A DNA stretch of 64,000 nucleotides from positions 151,494-215,493 of the forward strand of contig CAYPID010000002.1 in the NCBI GenBank assembly GCA_964410725.1, in the 5' to 3' direction. A program made the translations under genes and the position numbers. The notes beneath the pieces were generated by a model that did no database searches, was not told the DNA's origin, and saw only the letters and a program-made list of their open reading frames with translations. This DNA comes from CALAZP01 sp964410725 (GTDB lineage: Bacteria > Bacteroidota > Bacteroidia > Chitinophagales > Saprospiraceae). Position 1 is the first letter of the stretch. Each line of letters begins with the position of its first letter. Shown here piece by piece: positions 42,207 through 50,855 of the stretch.

Positions 42207-42927
42207 GATTTTAGAATTGACAAAAAAATTTGGAGACATTTCCGTATTAAATCAAATTTCGTTTTCTCTTGCCAAGGGAGATACTTTTTCTATTGTCGGA
42301 CCATCTGGAAGTGGGAAATCAACTTTGTTAAAAGTTATTTCGAATCGACTACCATTAACCTCCGGTCGTATTATATTCAATCAAAAATTACTACAACCTG
42401 TTCCTCATAAACCTCATAGTGGTATTATTTACCTTTCTCAAGAACCCCTTCTTTTTACACATCTTTCACTGGAAAAAAATATTTCATTTGGCCTGCAATT
42501 TAAAAACCTATCCCCTTCTGAGATACGAAACAGAACTGAAAAGATGATTGACTTATTAGGATTAGAAGAGGTAATGCATGTGCCAGTGACGAATTTATCT
42601 GGAGGACAAAAGCAAAGAGTAGCTCTGGGAAGAGCTATATTGATAGAACCTACTTTACTCTTATTAGACGAACCTTTTAGTGCGCTTGATCATATTACAA
42701 GAAGTGATGCTCAACAAGTTTTTCAAAAATTGAGCAAAGAATATTCCACTTCCTCCATTATTGTCACCCACGATACTAAAGAAGCTTTACTCCTGGGAAA
42801 CCGATATGCGCGATTAGATAAAGGAGCCTTGAAAATTTATTCCTCCAATAAAGAATTTATAGCTGACCCTTCCACTGGAGCTTCAACTGAAATCAAATTC
42901 TGGAAATCGGTTTTGAATGAAAAGTAA
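42196..42927 (+). CDS. ABC transporter ATP-binding protein (YnjD-like)
   Basis: 243-residue ATPase energising the two permeases. Walker A GPSGSGKST (35-43), Q-loop segment YLSQEPLLF, signature LSGGQKQR, Walker B LLLLDEPFSALD and the switch His in VTHDTKEA are all intact. The EAA-type permeases mark it as an importer. It overlaps both neighbours by 11 bp. Confidence 0.92.
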   Translation: MVLEILELTKKFGDISVLNQISFSLAKGDTFSIVGPSGSGKSTLLKVISNRLPLTSGRIIFNQKLLQPVPHKPHSGIIYLSQEPLLFTHLSLEKNISFGLQFKNLSPSEIRNRTEKMIDLLGLEEVMHVPVTNLSGGQKQRVALGRAILIEPTLLLLDEPFSALDHITRSDAQQVFQKLSKEYSTSSIIVTHDTKEALLLGNRYARLDKGALKIYSSNKEFIADPSTGASTEIKFWKSVLNEK

Positions 42928-43864
42928 TTATAACCATCTGGAATCTTTATACTGGGTCTTTACCCAAGTATGTAACGATCACTGCGACCATTGTTATAAT
43001 CTTTCAGGGCCCCATGGAGAAAAAATTTCTGAAGAAGATTGCATTGCAATTATAAATAACCTACCTGATGAAATCGACAGAATCATCCTTTCTGGTGGAG
43101 AGCCTTTGGCTGAAAAACATAAACTCTTTTTGATATTAGACCACCTGAAAGATAAATACGGAAATTCCCAAACTCAAATAATGCTCCAGACCAATGGAGA
43201 TTTACTCAATGAAAATTCTTTAGATCTACTTATTGAAAAAGGGGTATCCAGATTTGATATTGCCAGTATTGATCGCTTTCACAAATTTAAAGGTGAAAGA
43301 TTAAGTATTCTTTCCAAGCTTTTCAATTCCAGAGGAGTAAGTGGAGATGAAAAAGATCCACTTATTGAAAAAGACAATTATTTACACCAAAATAAACTTA
43401 GCTGGGGATATTGGGGCGCTACTGATGATATGTGGCTTGGGGGGAACTGGGCTAGAGGTAGAGCACTTCAAACTAATCTTTGGAAGAAAGATGGCCAACA
43501 CAATTTTTGTCAAATTCTATCAGGAGCCAGGAATTTTTTGGGTGGTTATCAAGATATTCCTCAAGAAATTTCAATACAGTTATGGAAAATTAACCCTTGT
43601 TGTCCAGGTACCTACTATCCACTAGGGGACGCTAGGATACAAAAAGTTGCTGAAGTTTTAAAACAAAGTTCTAAATCAAAAATTATGCAAGCCCTTAACC
43701 AGGGAATGCCGCTTTTAATGGGGGAACATTTAGGAATTAACCGGGATACAGCGGCTCAAAAGGCCGAAAAGCTAGAAAACATATGCTTATACTGCGATTC
43801 TTTTTTTCGCGAGCATTTAGAAGATTTAAACCAAGAAAGTTTTATACCTCTTCCTATGATTTAG
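42917..43864 (+). CDS. Radical SAM protein of unknown function at the end of the ABC operon
   Basis: 315 residues. The 4Fe-4S/SAM motif CNDHCDHC is complete (Cys19, Cys23, Cys26), followed by the SAM-binding LSGGEPLAE. The C-terminal half has additional cysteines: FCQIL, NPCCPGTYY and ICLYC. These look like an auxiliary cluster-binding region of a SPASM-like or twitch-like kind, though the spacing does not match SPASM exactly. It has no signal peptide and is probably cytoplasmic. It is the last gene of the operon, overlapping the ATPase gene by 11 bp, and overlaps the convergent Rrf2 gene by 11 bp. The product is unknown; it may modify or mature the transported compound or a partner. Confidence 0.82.
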   Translation: MKSNYNHLESLYWVFTQVCNDHCDHCYNLSGPHGEKISEEDCIAIINNLPDEIDRIILSGGEPLAEKHKLFLILDHLKDKYGNSQTQIMLQTNGDLLNENSLDLLIEKGVSRFDIASIDRFHKFKGERLSILSKLFNSRGVSGDEKDPLIEKDNYLHQNKLSWGYWGATDDMWLGGNWARGRALQTNLWKKDGQHNFCQILSGARNFLGGYQDIPQEISIQLWKINPCCPGTYYPLGDARIQKVAEVLKQSSKSKIMQALNQGMPLLMGEHLGINRDTAAQKAEKLENICLYCDSFFREHLEDLNQESFIPLPMI

Positions 43865-44339
43865 TTTCAATTACGTTAATTAAATTTTGTTCCAATAACG
43901 TATTGAGCATGCTACCCGTTTTCTCCTCAGTGACGGTTAAATCTGCTATGGAAACATTAGACAAAATCTGATTTACTGCCTGCTGAACAATAGTCCATAA
44001 AGACCTAATGGAACAGTCCATAGAGTTGGTGCATAACTTTAAAATTCCCGAGTGTGATGTACAAAAGGAATCATCATATAAATTGCCACCAAGTGCCTCC
44101 AGTACTTCACTTACAAATATAGAATCTGACGACCTGGATAGAATATATCCCCCTTTATGCCCCCTTCTACTAGTGATCAATTCAGCTAACCTTAATTTTC
44201 TAGTTAATTTAGCTACATAGGCCGTAGAAAGGCCCTCCAAATCACTTAATTGCTGAATACTTAACCCCTCTACAGGATCTGCTCCACTTATTTGTATTAA
44301 GATTCTTAAACCATATTCATCTTGGGCTGCAATTTTCAT
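43854..44339 (-). CDS. Rrf2-family transcriptional regulator (IscR/SufR-like)
   Basis: 161 residues. N-terminal winged helix-turn-helix (about 1-65, with SIQQLSDLEGLSTAYVAKLTRKL) and a cysteine trio Cys93, Cys103, Cys109 at the position where IscR binds its [2Fe-2S] cluster. As the last gene of the SUF operon (12 bp after the DUF59 gene), it probably senses Fe-S status and autoregulates the operon. The spacing of the first two cysteines (nine residues between them) differs from that of IscR. Confidence 0.88.
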   Translation of the reverse strand: MKIAAQDEYGLRILIQISGADPVEGLSIQQLSDLEGLSTAYVAKLTRKLRLAELITSRRGHKGGYILSRSSDSIFVSEVLEALGGNLYDDSFCTSHSGILKLCTNSMDCSIRSLWTIVQQAVNQILSNVSIADLTVTEEKTGSMLNTLLEQNLINVIETKS

Positions 44340-44351
44340 TCCTGTATTAAT

Positions 44352-44654
44352 TTAAAACATATCTAACGTAAGCCTTGCCACTTCACTCATTCTCTCTTTA
44401 GTCCAAGGAGGGTCAAAAACTACTTGTAAATCCACCTCTGATACTCCCTCAACTTGAGATACTTTTTCTTGAACCTCCATAGGCAATGACTCTGCTACTG
44501 GGCACATTGGTGAGGTTAATGTCATTTTAATTGAAACCCGTCCGCCTTCTTGAATATCGATATTATAAATTAAACCCAACTCGTAAATATCCGTTGGGAT
44601 TTCTGGATCGTATACCGTTTTGATTTGTTCAACTATTTTATCGTGTAAGTTCAT
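44352..44654 (-). CDS. DUF59/MIP18-family iron-sulfur assembly protein (SufT-like)
   Basis: 100-residue protein of the MIP18/DUF59 family. The family core DPEIPTDIYELGLIY (about 17-31) and TSPMCPVAESLP with its conserved Cys are visible. Members assist Fe-S cluster transfer. Position between sufE and the Rrf2 regulator in the SUF operon supports this. It lies 7 bp after sufE. Confidence 0.92.
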   Translation of the reverse strand: MNLHDKIVEQIKTVYDPEIPTDIYELGLIYNIDIQEGGRVSIKMTLTSPMCPVAESLPMEVQEKVSQVEGVSEVDLQVVFDPPWTKERMSEVARLTLDMF

Positions 44655-44661
44655 GTCCTAC

Positions 44662-45084
44662 CTATTTTTCTGCTTTTAAGGCCATTGCATCCATTTTAAT
44701 TTGCTTAACCATACTTAATAGACCATTAGCTCTTGTAGGAGAAAGATGGTTGGTTAATCCAATTTGATCTATGAAAAACAATTCCTCCTCTAAAATAGCC
44801 TGTGCGGTTTGACCGGATAAAACTCTTAACAGCAAAGCAATGATACCCTTTGTTATAATAGCATCACTATCTGCTGTATAAACTACCAATCCATCTTTGT
44901 TTTCCGCGTGTAACCAAACCCTTGATTGACATCCTTTTATCAAATGATCTTCATCTTTGTATTGGTCATTAATCAAAGGTAATTTTTTGCCCAACTCAAT
45001 TAAGTATTCATACTTTTCTGTCCAATCTGGGAAAAAATTAAACTCCTCAATAATTTCTTTTTGTATATCTGTTATTGTACCCAT
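44662..45084 (-). CDS. sufE: Cysteine desulfurase-activating protein SufE
   Basis: 140 residues. Accepts persulfide sulfur from SufS on Cys52 (IKGCQSRVWL) and passes it to the SufBCD scaffold. Conserved SufE core including YEYLIELGKKLP and the C-terminal LSPTRANGLLSMV. One base separates it from the sufS stop, so translation is coupled. Confidence 0.95.
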   Translation of the reverse strand: MGTITDIQKEIIEEFNFFPDWTEKYEYLIELGKKLPLINDQYKDEDHLIKGCQSRVWLHAENKDGLVVYTADSDAIITKGIIALLLRVLSGQTAQAILEEELFFIDQIGLTNHLSPTRANGLLSMVKQIKMDAMALKAEK

Positions 45085-45085
45085 C

Positions 45086-46324
45086 TCAACCTAACATTTT
45101 AGCAGCTTTCTTAACCCCTTCAACCAATCTATCAATATCTGAATAGGTATTGTAAAATGATATGGAGGCTCTTATTGTACCTGGGATTTCATAGTAATCC
45201 ATAATTGGTTGTGCACAGTGATGACCTGTTCTTACTGCAATTCCCATTTGATCTAAAAGTACCCCAACATCATAAGGATGATGGTTAGCTACCAAAAAAG
45301 AAATAACGCCTGCTTTACGTGGTGCCTCACCATAAACCCTAAGGCCATCAATTTCCTTTAAATTTTTGGTCGCATATTGCAATAACTCGGACTCATGGCG
45401 ACTTAGATAGCTTGCATTTAGAGAATTAAGGTAGTCAATACCCATTCCCATTCCTACAACTCCAGCGATATTGGGAGTACCGGCCTCAAACCGATGTGGC
45501 AAATCAGCCCATGTAGACTGTTTGAATGTAACGGTCTTAATCATTTCTCCACCTCCTTGATATGGGGGTAGCACATTCAGCCACTTTTCTTTTCCATACA
45601 ATACTCCAACTCCAGTCGGCCCAAATAACTTATGTCCCGAGAAAACAAAAAAGTCTGCATCCAAATCCTGCACATCAATCTCCATGTGAGTAATAGATTG
45701 GGCACCATCAATAAGGACTGGCACCCCATAGGAGTGGGCTTTTTGTACCATCTCCTTGACAGGGTTAACCGTACCTAATGCATTGGAAACATGGACGATG
45801 GATAGTAACTTTACCCCTTGTCCTATCTTTTTTTCGAAAACTTCTAAGTCTAAAGTCCCATTTTCGAGGAGCGGAATGACATCCAGCACCGCGCCAGTTC
45901 TTTCACAAAGTAATTGCCATGGAACAATATTAGCGTGGTGTTCCATTTCTGAAACCAAAATCACATCTCCTCTTTCAATAAATTTTTGACCAAAAGAGTG
46001 GGCCACCAAATTAATACTCTCTGTAGTTCCTTTAGTAAAAATTACTTCATACTCATGTTCAGCATTAATGTATTGAGCAATTTTCCTTCTACTTGCTTCG
46101 AATGCATCAGTAGCTTCTTGACTCAATTGATAGACGCCTCGGTGAACATTTGCGTTAATCGTTTGATAATACTTGCTAATTCCATCAATTACCACTCTGG
46201 GTTTTTGACTTGAAGCAGCACTATCCAGAAATACCATATTTCGACTTTCCTCTATTTCTTTGAGCAAAGGAAAATCCCCTCTGACTTTCTCTATAACTTG
46301 CTGATATGCAGAAACTTCTACCAA
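45086..46324 (-). CDS. sufS: Cysteine desulfurase SufS
   Basis: PLP-dependent enzyme releasing sulfur from cysteine for Fe-S assembly. 412 residues. Visible are the PLP-Lys in FSGHKLFGPTG, the active-site Cys in TGHHCAQP, MEHHANIVPW and LDSAASSQKP. The start is TTG at 46324, 17 bp after the sufD stop; no ATG occurs before the conserved start of the fold. Group II (SufS-type) by its SufE neighbour. Confidence 0.95.
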   Translation of the reverse strand: MVEVSAYQQVIEKVRGDFPLLKEIEESRNMVFLDSAASSQKPRVVIDGISKYYQTINANVHRGVYQLSQEATDAFEASRRKIAQYINAEHEYEVIFTKGTTESINLVAHSFGQKFIERGDVILVSEMEHHANIVPWQLLCERTGAVLDVIPLLENGTLDLEVFEKKIGQGVKLLSIVHVSNALGTVNPVKEMVQKAHSYGVPVLIDGAQSITHMEIDVQDLDADFFVFSGHKLFGPTGVGVLYGKEKWLNVLPPYQGGGEMIKTVTFKQSTWADLPHRFEAGTPNIAGVVGMGMGIDYLNSLNASYLSRHESELLQYATKNLKEIDGLRVYGEAPRKAGVISFLVANHHPYDVGVLLDQMGIAVRTGHHCAQPIMDYYEIPGTIRASISFYNTYSDIDRLVEGVKKAAKMLG

Positions 46325-46341
46325 TTTGATTGTTCTTTTGA

Positions 46342-47634
46342 TTATTGAATTAAACTTTCAGCATAATCCTTAATAACCTCGTTTTCGATTTTTTCTATAA
46401 CTTCACCTAAGAACGCATTTTGCAATAATTTCCTGGCATCTGGTTCGGGAATACCTCTACTTTTTAAATAGAATACACTTTGTTCATCCAATTGCCCAAT
46501 GGTAGCCCCATGGCTACAACGAACATCATCTGCAAAAATTTCTAACTGAGGCTTGGCGTTCATTGTTGCTGTTTGGGAAAGCACCAAACTTGAATTTTGT
46601 TGATAAGCGTTTGTTTTTTGTGCGTCTTGTCTAACTAAAACCTTTCCGTTAAAAACCCCCACTCCATGATCATCCAGAATTCCTTTATACAATTCATTGC
46701 TTTCACAATGAGGGACTGCATGATCAATAAAAGTTTGATTGTCTATATGGCTATCCCCTGTTGCATAGTATACCCCATAATAGTTAGTCTCTGTTCCTGA
46801 CCCCTTTAGTTCGGTATTAAGATTGTTTCTAACCATTCTACCTCCAGCATCTATTACATGAGAAGTAAATATGCTATCCCTTTCTTGGGTAATACCACTA
46901 TTTGTTACCTGGTAAGCTTTTGAAGACTCTTTCTGAAGTTTGTAGTGTGTTAATGACGCATTTGCCTTTATTTCAAATCTATTTAGCCCATTGATAAAAT
47001 ATGAACTGTTTTCTTCCCCAACGTGGTGGAATGACTCGATAATACTCGCATTTCCGCCTTGTTCAACCAATCCAAAAATCTGAGTAGGGACCATAAAAGA
47101 AACTCCACATTCTTCAGTAATATGCTGGATGTGAAGCAATTTAGTAGCTTGAGCATTTTTCGGAACATATAAGAATAGTCCGTTTTTCGAAAATGCCAAG
47201 TTAAGCAGACTGAACGCCTGCTTTTCCTCCAAAATAACATCTATGAATTGTTGAATTGTGGTAGCAAAAGTACCATCCTCTAAAGCTTCGTCTATTTTAA
47301 ACAATTGCACGCCATTACCCAAATCTAGCACCCCCTTAAAAGGATTCATCAACTTACCGTTGACAATTTGAAGAGTCTCTGCGCCTTTAATTACTCCCTC
47401 ATCAACTTTACTCACTGATAGTGCGGGCTCTTGGAAGTCTAATTCTACAATTTGCTTAACACCTGTATATTTCCAATTCTCATCTTTTCTAGAAGGAAAG
47501 GACACCTCGTTTAAGTAATCTAGAGCCTTTTTCCTAATCAAATGCATTTGCCTAGATTTTTGTCCATTTAGTCGTCGCTCTAACTGTCCAAAAAGGAATG
47601 AAAACCCCTTTTCTCTTACCATACTGTCTGACAT
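46342..47634 (-). CDS. sufD: SUF scaffold protein SufD
   Basis: 430 residues from ATG 47634, 10 bp after the sufC stop; an in-frame upstream extension overlaps sufC and is rejected. Beta-helix SUF protein with DDVRCSHGATIG and the C-terminal FYLKSRGIPEPDARKLL, which resembles SufB's. Forms the SufBC2D complex that builds clusters; the invariant His in the CSHGAT segment is present. Confidence 0.94.
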   Translation of the reverse strand: MSDSMVREKGFSFLFGQLERRLNGQKSRQMHLIRKKALDYLNEVSFPSRKDENWKYTGVKQIVELDFQEPALSVSKVDEGVIKGAETLQIVNGKLMNPFKGVLDLGNGVQLFKIDEALEDGTFATTIQQFIDVILEEKQAFSLLNLAFSKNGLFLYVPKNAQATKLLHIQHITEECGVSFMVPTQIFGLVEQGGNASIIESFHHVGEENSSYFINGLNRFEIKANASLTHYKLQKESSKAYQVTNSGITQERDSIFTSHVIDAGGRMVRNNLNTELKGSGTETNYYGVYYATGDSHIDNQTFIDHAVPHCESNELYKGILDDHGVGVFNGKVLVRQDAQKTNAYQQNSSLVLSQTATMNAKPQLEIFADDVRCSHGATIGQLDEQSVFYLKSRGIPEPDARKLLQNAFLGEVIEKIENEVIKDYAESLIQ

Positions 47635-47644
47635 AATTATTAAT

Positions 47645-48397
47645 TTAAACGGTTGCCAATTCTTTAACCCACTCGTATCCCTTATCTTCAAGTTCTAAAG
47701 CCAATTCCTTTCCTCCAGACTTAACAATTACCCCATTGTATAATACGTGAACAAAATCGGGAACAATATAATTCAGCAATCTCTGATAATGCGTGACTAC
47801 AATGAAAGACCGCTCCTCATCTCTCAATTTATTTACTGCATTGGCTACGACCTTAAGCGCGTCGATATCTAATCCAGAGTCTGTCTCATCTAAAACGGCC
47901 AATCTCGGTTCTAACAGAGCCATCTGCAACATTTCATTTCTCTTTTTTTCTCCTCCAGAAAAACCTTCGTTCAATGACCGCTGAAGAAACTTTTCATCCA
48001 TCTCAACCAACGCTGCCTTTTCTCTAATTAACTTCAATGTACTAATCGGGTCCAATTCTTCCTCCCCTCTGGCAGTTCTCTGTGAATTAATAGCACTTTT
48101 CAAAAAATTAGCATTGCTGACACCCGGAATTTCTACTGGATACTGAAAAGCGAGAAATACTCCTGCATGTGCGCGCTCTTCTACTTCCATTTCAAGTAAA
48201 TCCTCTCCATTAAAGAGAATCTGACCACCAACTACTTCGTATTCTTCCCTCCCTGCAATTACATTGGCTAGAGTACTTTTTCCTGAACCATTCGGTCCCA
48301 TTATAGCATGAACCTCACCTGGATTGATTGTCAAATTTAATCCCCTTAAAATAGTTTTATCCTCAATCTTTACGGTTAAATCTTTTATTGTTAACAT
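47645..48397 (-). CDS. sufC: SUF ATPase SufC
   Basis: 250-residue ABC-type ATPase of the SufBC2D scaffold. Walker A GPNGSGKST (about 34-42), signature-like FSGGEKKR, Walker B LAVLDETDSGLD and the switch VTHYQRLL are visible. Not a transporter, despite the ABC fold. 16 bp separate it from sufB. Confidence 0.96.
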   Translation of the reverse strand: MLTIKDLTVKIEDKTILRGLNLTINPGEVHAIMGPNGSGKSTLANVIAGREEYEVVGGQILFNGEDLLEMEVEERAHAGVFLAFQYPVEIPGVSNANFLKSAINSQRTARGEEELDPISTLKLIREKAALVEMDEKFLQRSLNEGFSGGEKKRNEMLQMALLEPRLAVLDETDSGLDIDALKVVANAVNKLRDEERSFIVVTHYQRLLNYIVPDFVHVLYNGVIVKSGGKELALELEDKGYEWVKELATV

Positions 48398-48413
48398 GAT
48401 TATTTTTTTTTGA

Positions 48414-49859
48414 TTATCCTACACTACCTTCTAAACTAATACCTAGCAATTTTTTTGCTTCAGCAGCAAATTCCATTGGAAGCTCTTGGAAAACATCCTT
48501 GCAAAATCCACTAACTATAGTATTGATTGCATCTTCCTCACTAAATCCTCTTTGCTTTAAATAAAACAACTGATCTTCTCCGATTTTAGAGGTAGTAGCT
48601 TCGTGCTCCACTTGTGCTGAAGGGTTATCTACTTCCAAATAAGGGAAAGTGTGCGCACCACAACGGTCACCCATTAATAAGGAATCACATTGTGAAAAAT
48701 TATGTGCATTATTTGCTTTAGGGCCTATTTTTACAAGACCCCTATATGAGTTTTGACTTTTTCCGGCTGATATCCCTTTTGAAATGATTGTGCTTTTGGT
48801 ATTCTTTCCAATATGAATCATTTTTGTTCCCGTATCCGCTTGCTGCAAATTATTCGTCACTGCAACAGAATAGAACTCTCCGACTGAATCGTCTCCTTTC
48901 AAAATGCAACTTGGATACTTCCAGGTAATAGCTGATCCCGTTTCAACCTGTGTCCAGGTTATCTTTGAATTTCTTCCAGCACAAAGCCCTCTTTTGGTGA
49001 CGAAATTGTAGATACCCCCCTCCCCTTTATCATTTCCTGGGTACCAATTTTGAACAGTGGAGTATTTGATGGTGGCGTTTTCCTTGGAAACCAACTCCAC
49101 AACAGCAGCGTGTAGCTGATTCTCATCTCTCATAGGAGCAGTGCAGCCTTCCAAATAACTAACATAACTGCCAGGTTCTGCAACTACCAAAGTTCTTTCA
49201 AATTGGCCAGTATTTGCCATATTGATTCTAAAGTATGTTGACAATTCCATTGGACATCGAACGCCCTCTGGAATGTAGACAAAAGAACCATCGCTGAAAA
49301 CTGCAGCATTTAATGCGGCAAAATAATTATCTGTGTAAGGAACCACCGTTCCTAAGTATTTCTTAATTAACTCAGGATGTTCTTGTACAGCTTCGCTAAA
49401 AGAACAAAATATAATCCCCAATTCGGCTAATTTCTCCTTATACGTAGTTTTTACCGAAACACTGTCCAATACTGCATCTACCGCCACTCCAGCCAAAACT
49501 TTTTGTTCATCAAGTGGAATTCCCAGCTTTTCAAAAGTTCTGAGTAGATCTGGATCCACCTCATCCAAGCTCTTTAATTCCTTTTTGGGCTTTGGCGCTG
49601 CATAATAAATAATGTCCTGATAATCTATCGGATCATAATGGACGTTGTGCCAGGTTGGCTCCTCAAGTGTCTGCCAATGCCTGAATGCTTTGAGGCGGTA
49701 CTCGAGCATAAACTCAGGCTCATTTTTCTTTTTAGAAATGTGCCTCACCACTTCCTCATTCAAACCTTTCGGCAAAGCGTCCATCTCGAGATCACTAGTA
49801 AAACCGTACTTGTATTCGGTTTTAGTGTGATCTTCCAGAATTTGCATACTCTCACTCAT
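48414..49859 (-). CDS. sufB: SUF scaffold protein SufB
   Basis: 481 residues; first gene of the SUF operon. Cluster scaffold with the conserved YLEGCTAPMRDENQLHAAV, NCSQCD-like NFSQCDSLL, GDRCGAHTFPYLEV and the C-terminal QLFYLKQRGFSEEDAI. It lies downstream of a palindromic candidate operator at 49898-49913. Order sufB-C-D-S-E-DUF59-Rrf2 is contiguous with gaps of 17 bp or less. Confidence 0.97.
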   Translation of the reverse strand: MSESMQILEDHTKTEYKYGFTSDLEMDALPKGLNEEVVRHISKKKNEPEFMLEYRLKAFRHWQTLEEPTWHNVHYDPIDYQDIIYYAAPKPKKELKSLDEVDPDLLRTFEKLGIPLDEQKVLAGVAVDAVLDSVSVKTTYKEKLAELGIIFCSFSEAVQEHPELIKKYLGTVVPYTDNYFAALNAAVFSDGSFVYIPEGVRCPMELSTYFRINMANTGQFERTLVVAEPGSYVSYLEGCTAPMRDENQLHAAVVELVSKENATIKYSTVQNWYPGNDKGEGGIYNFVTKRGLCAGRNSKITWTQVETGSAITWKYPSCILKGDDSVGEFYSVAVTNNLQQADTGTKMIHIGKNTKSTIISKGISAGKSQNSYRGLVKIGPKANNAHNFSQCDSLLMGDRCGAHTFPYLEVDNPSAQVEHEATTSKIGEDQLFYLKQRGFSEEDAINTIVSGFCKDVFQELPMEFAAEAKKLLGISLEGSVG

Positions 49860-49897
49860 GCTTCCTTTTTTTTCTGAAATTGATTACTTATTCAATC

Positions 49898-49913
49898 TAT
49901 ACAAAAAAGTATA
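49898..49913. promoter_or_regulatory. Candidate operator upstream of sufB
   Basis: TATAC-A6-GTATA, a perfect 5-bp inverted repeat with a 6-base spacer, sits 39 bp before the sufB start. On the minus strand it overlaps a TACTTTTTTG promoter-like stretch. It could bind the Rrf2 protein encoded at the operon's end, but the site is short and no second copy supports it. Confidence 0.3.
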
Positions 49914-49953
49914 AATAATGTTTCGAAGCCTCTATTAAAAATTTTGAAAAATC

Positions 49954-50838
49954 CTACGGCTGGGTTAGGACTTGCTTGATATCCCTAGTCAAACTAGCAT
50001 TTTGGGGACGAAATAAAAAAGAAACTCTTCGGTTCATTTGTCTTCCTATTTTTTCCGAATTAGATGCTGTTGGCAAAAAATCTGCCTTACCCGAAGAAGA
50101 AAGCCGCGTTGCCGAAAAACCCTTTTCTCCAATGAAAAAATCTGCCAATACTGCAGCTCTACTCATACTGAAATCCCAATTGTCTTCAAACTTCCTACTC
50201 GGTTGTTCAGTATCAGTGTGTACCTGAATTTCTACCTCAAATTTTAAAAAAGGCGCTATAATGAAGGCTATGGTATCTAATATACCGTAGCCTTCATCTG
50301 ATATTGCAAGAGAACCTTCCTCAAATATTAATTCTTCTTGAAAAGTTACATTCAAATCAAATGGATTCATAGAAAAGGTAACGCCTTCTATACTGTCAGC
50401 GGGAAAGTAAACCCACATACTATCCTTTAGCTCTTGAAAGAGGTCCCTGTATCCATCAATAATAAATTCTATTGACTTCAGCTGACTTTCTTTCTTTTGA
50501 ATATGGCCTTCCAAAGAAGTAACTCTATTCCTCAATAACTTCTCCTGATCATTAGCATTATCAATTAATGAGGCTATTTGATTTTCCAGTATTTCAATGT
50601 CTCCAGCCAACTCATCCCGTAACAAATTAAGGATATTGTTCTCCCCTGTTTTTTCCGCTAGTTTTAATCTAAGGGATTGCTCCAAATCAGCCAAAGAATC
50701 CAATGTTTCCATATGAGATACACGAGTACTCTCCATGGTGTTCTTTAGAGCTTGCACCTGTTCTAAGTGCTTTTTCTTACCAATACAAGAGGAAGCAATC
50801 ACCAATAGCAACAGAAAGTAAATAGTTCTTTTAACCAT
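49954..50838 (-). CDS. OmpA-family lipoprotein with coiled coil
   Basis: 294 residues. Lipoprotein signal with lipobox IASSC (Cys18), a long coiled-coil segment (about 22-125), then a C-terminal OmpA-like domain (about 160-280) with the strand LIFEEGSLAISDEGYGILD and SRAAVLADFFIG. The order resembles MotB/Pal-like peptidoglycan-binding lipoproteins. Likely links the outer membrane to the cell wall. It follows the coiled-coil gene 50856-51767 by 17 bp, probably in one transcript. Confidence 0.82.
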   Translation of the reverse strand: MVKRTIYFLLLLVIASSCIGKKKHLEQVQALKNTMESTRVSHMETLDSLADLEQSLRLKLAEKTGENNILNLLRDELAGDIEILENQIASLIDNANDQEKLLRNRVTSLEGHIQKKESQLKSIEFIIDGYRDLFQELKDSMWVYFPADSIEGVTFSMNPFDLNVTFQEELIFEEGSLAISDEGYGILDTIAFIIAPFLKFEVEIQVHTDTEQPSRKFEDNWDFSMSRAAVLADFFIGEKGFSATRLSSSGKADFLPTASNSEKIGRQMNRRVSFLFRPQNASLTRDIKQVLTQP

Positions 50839-50855
50839 TAAGATAGGATTGTTAT

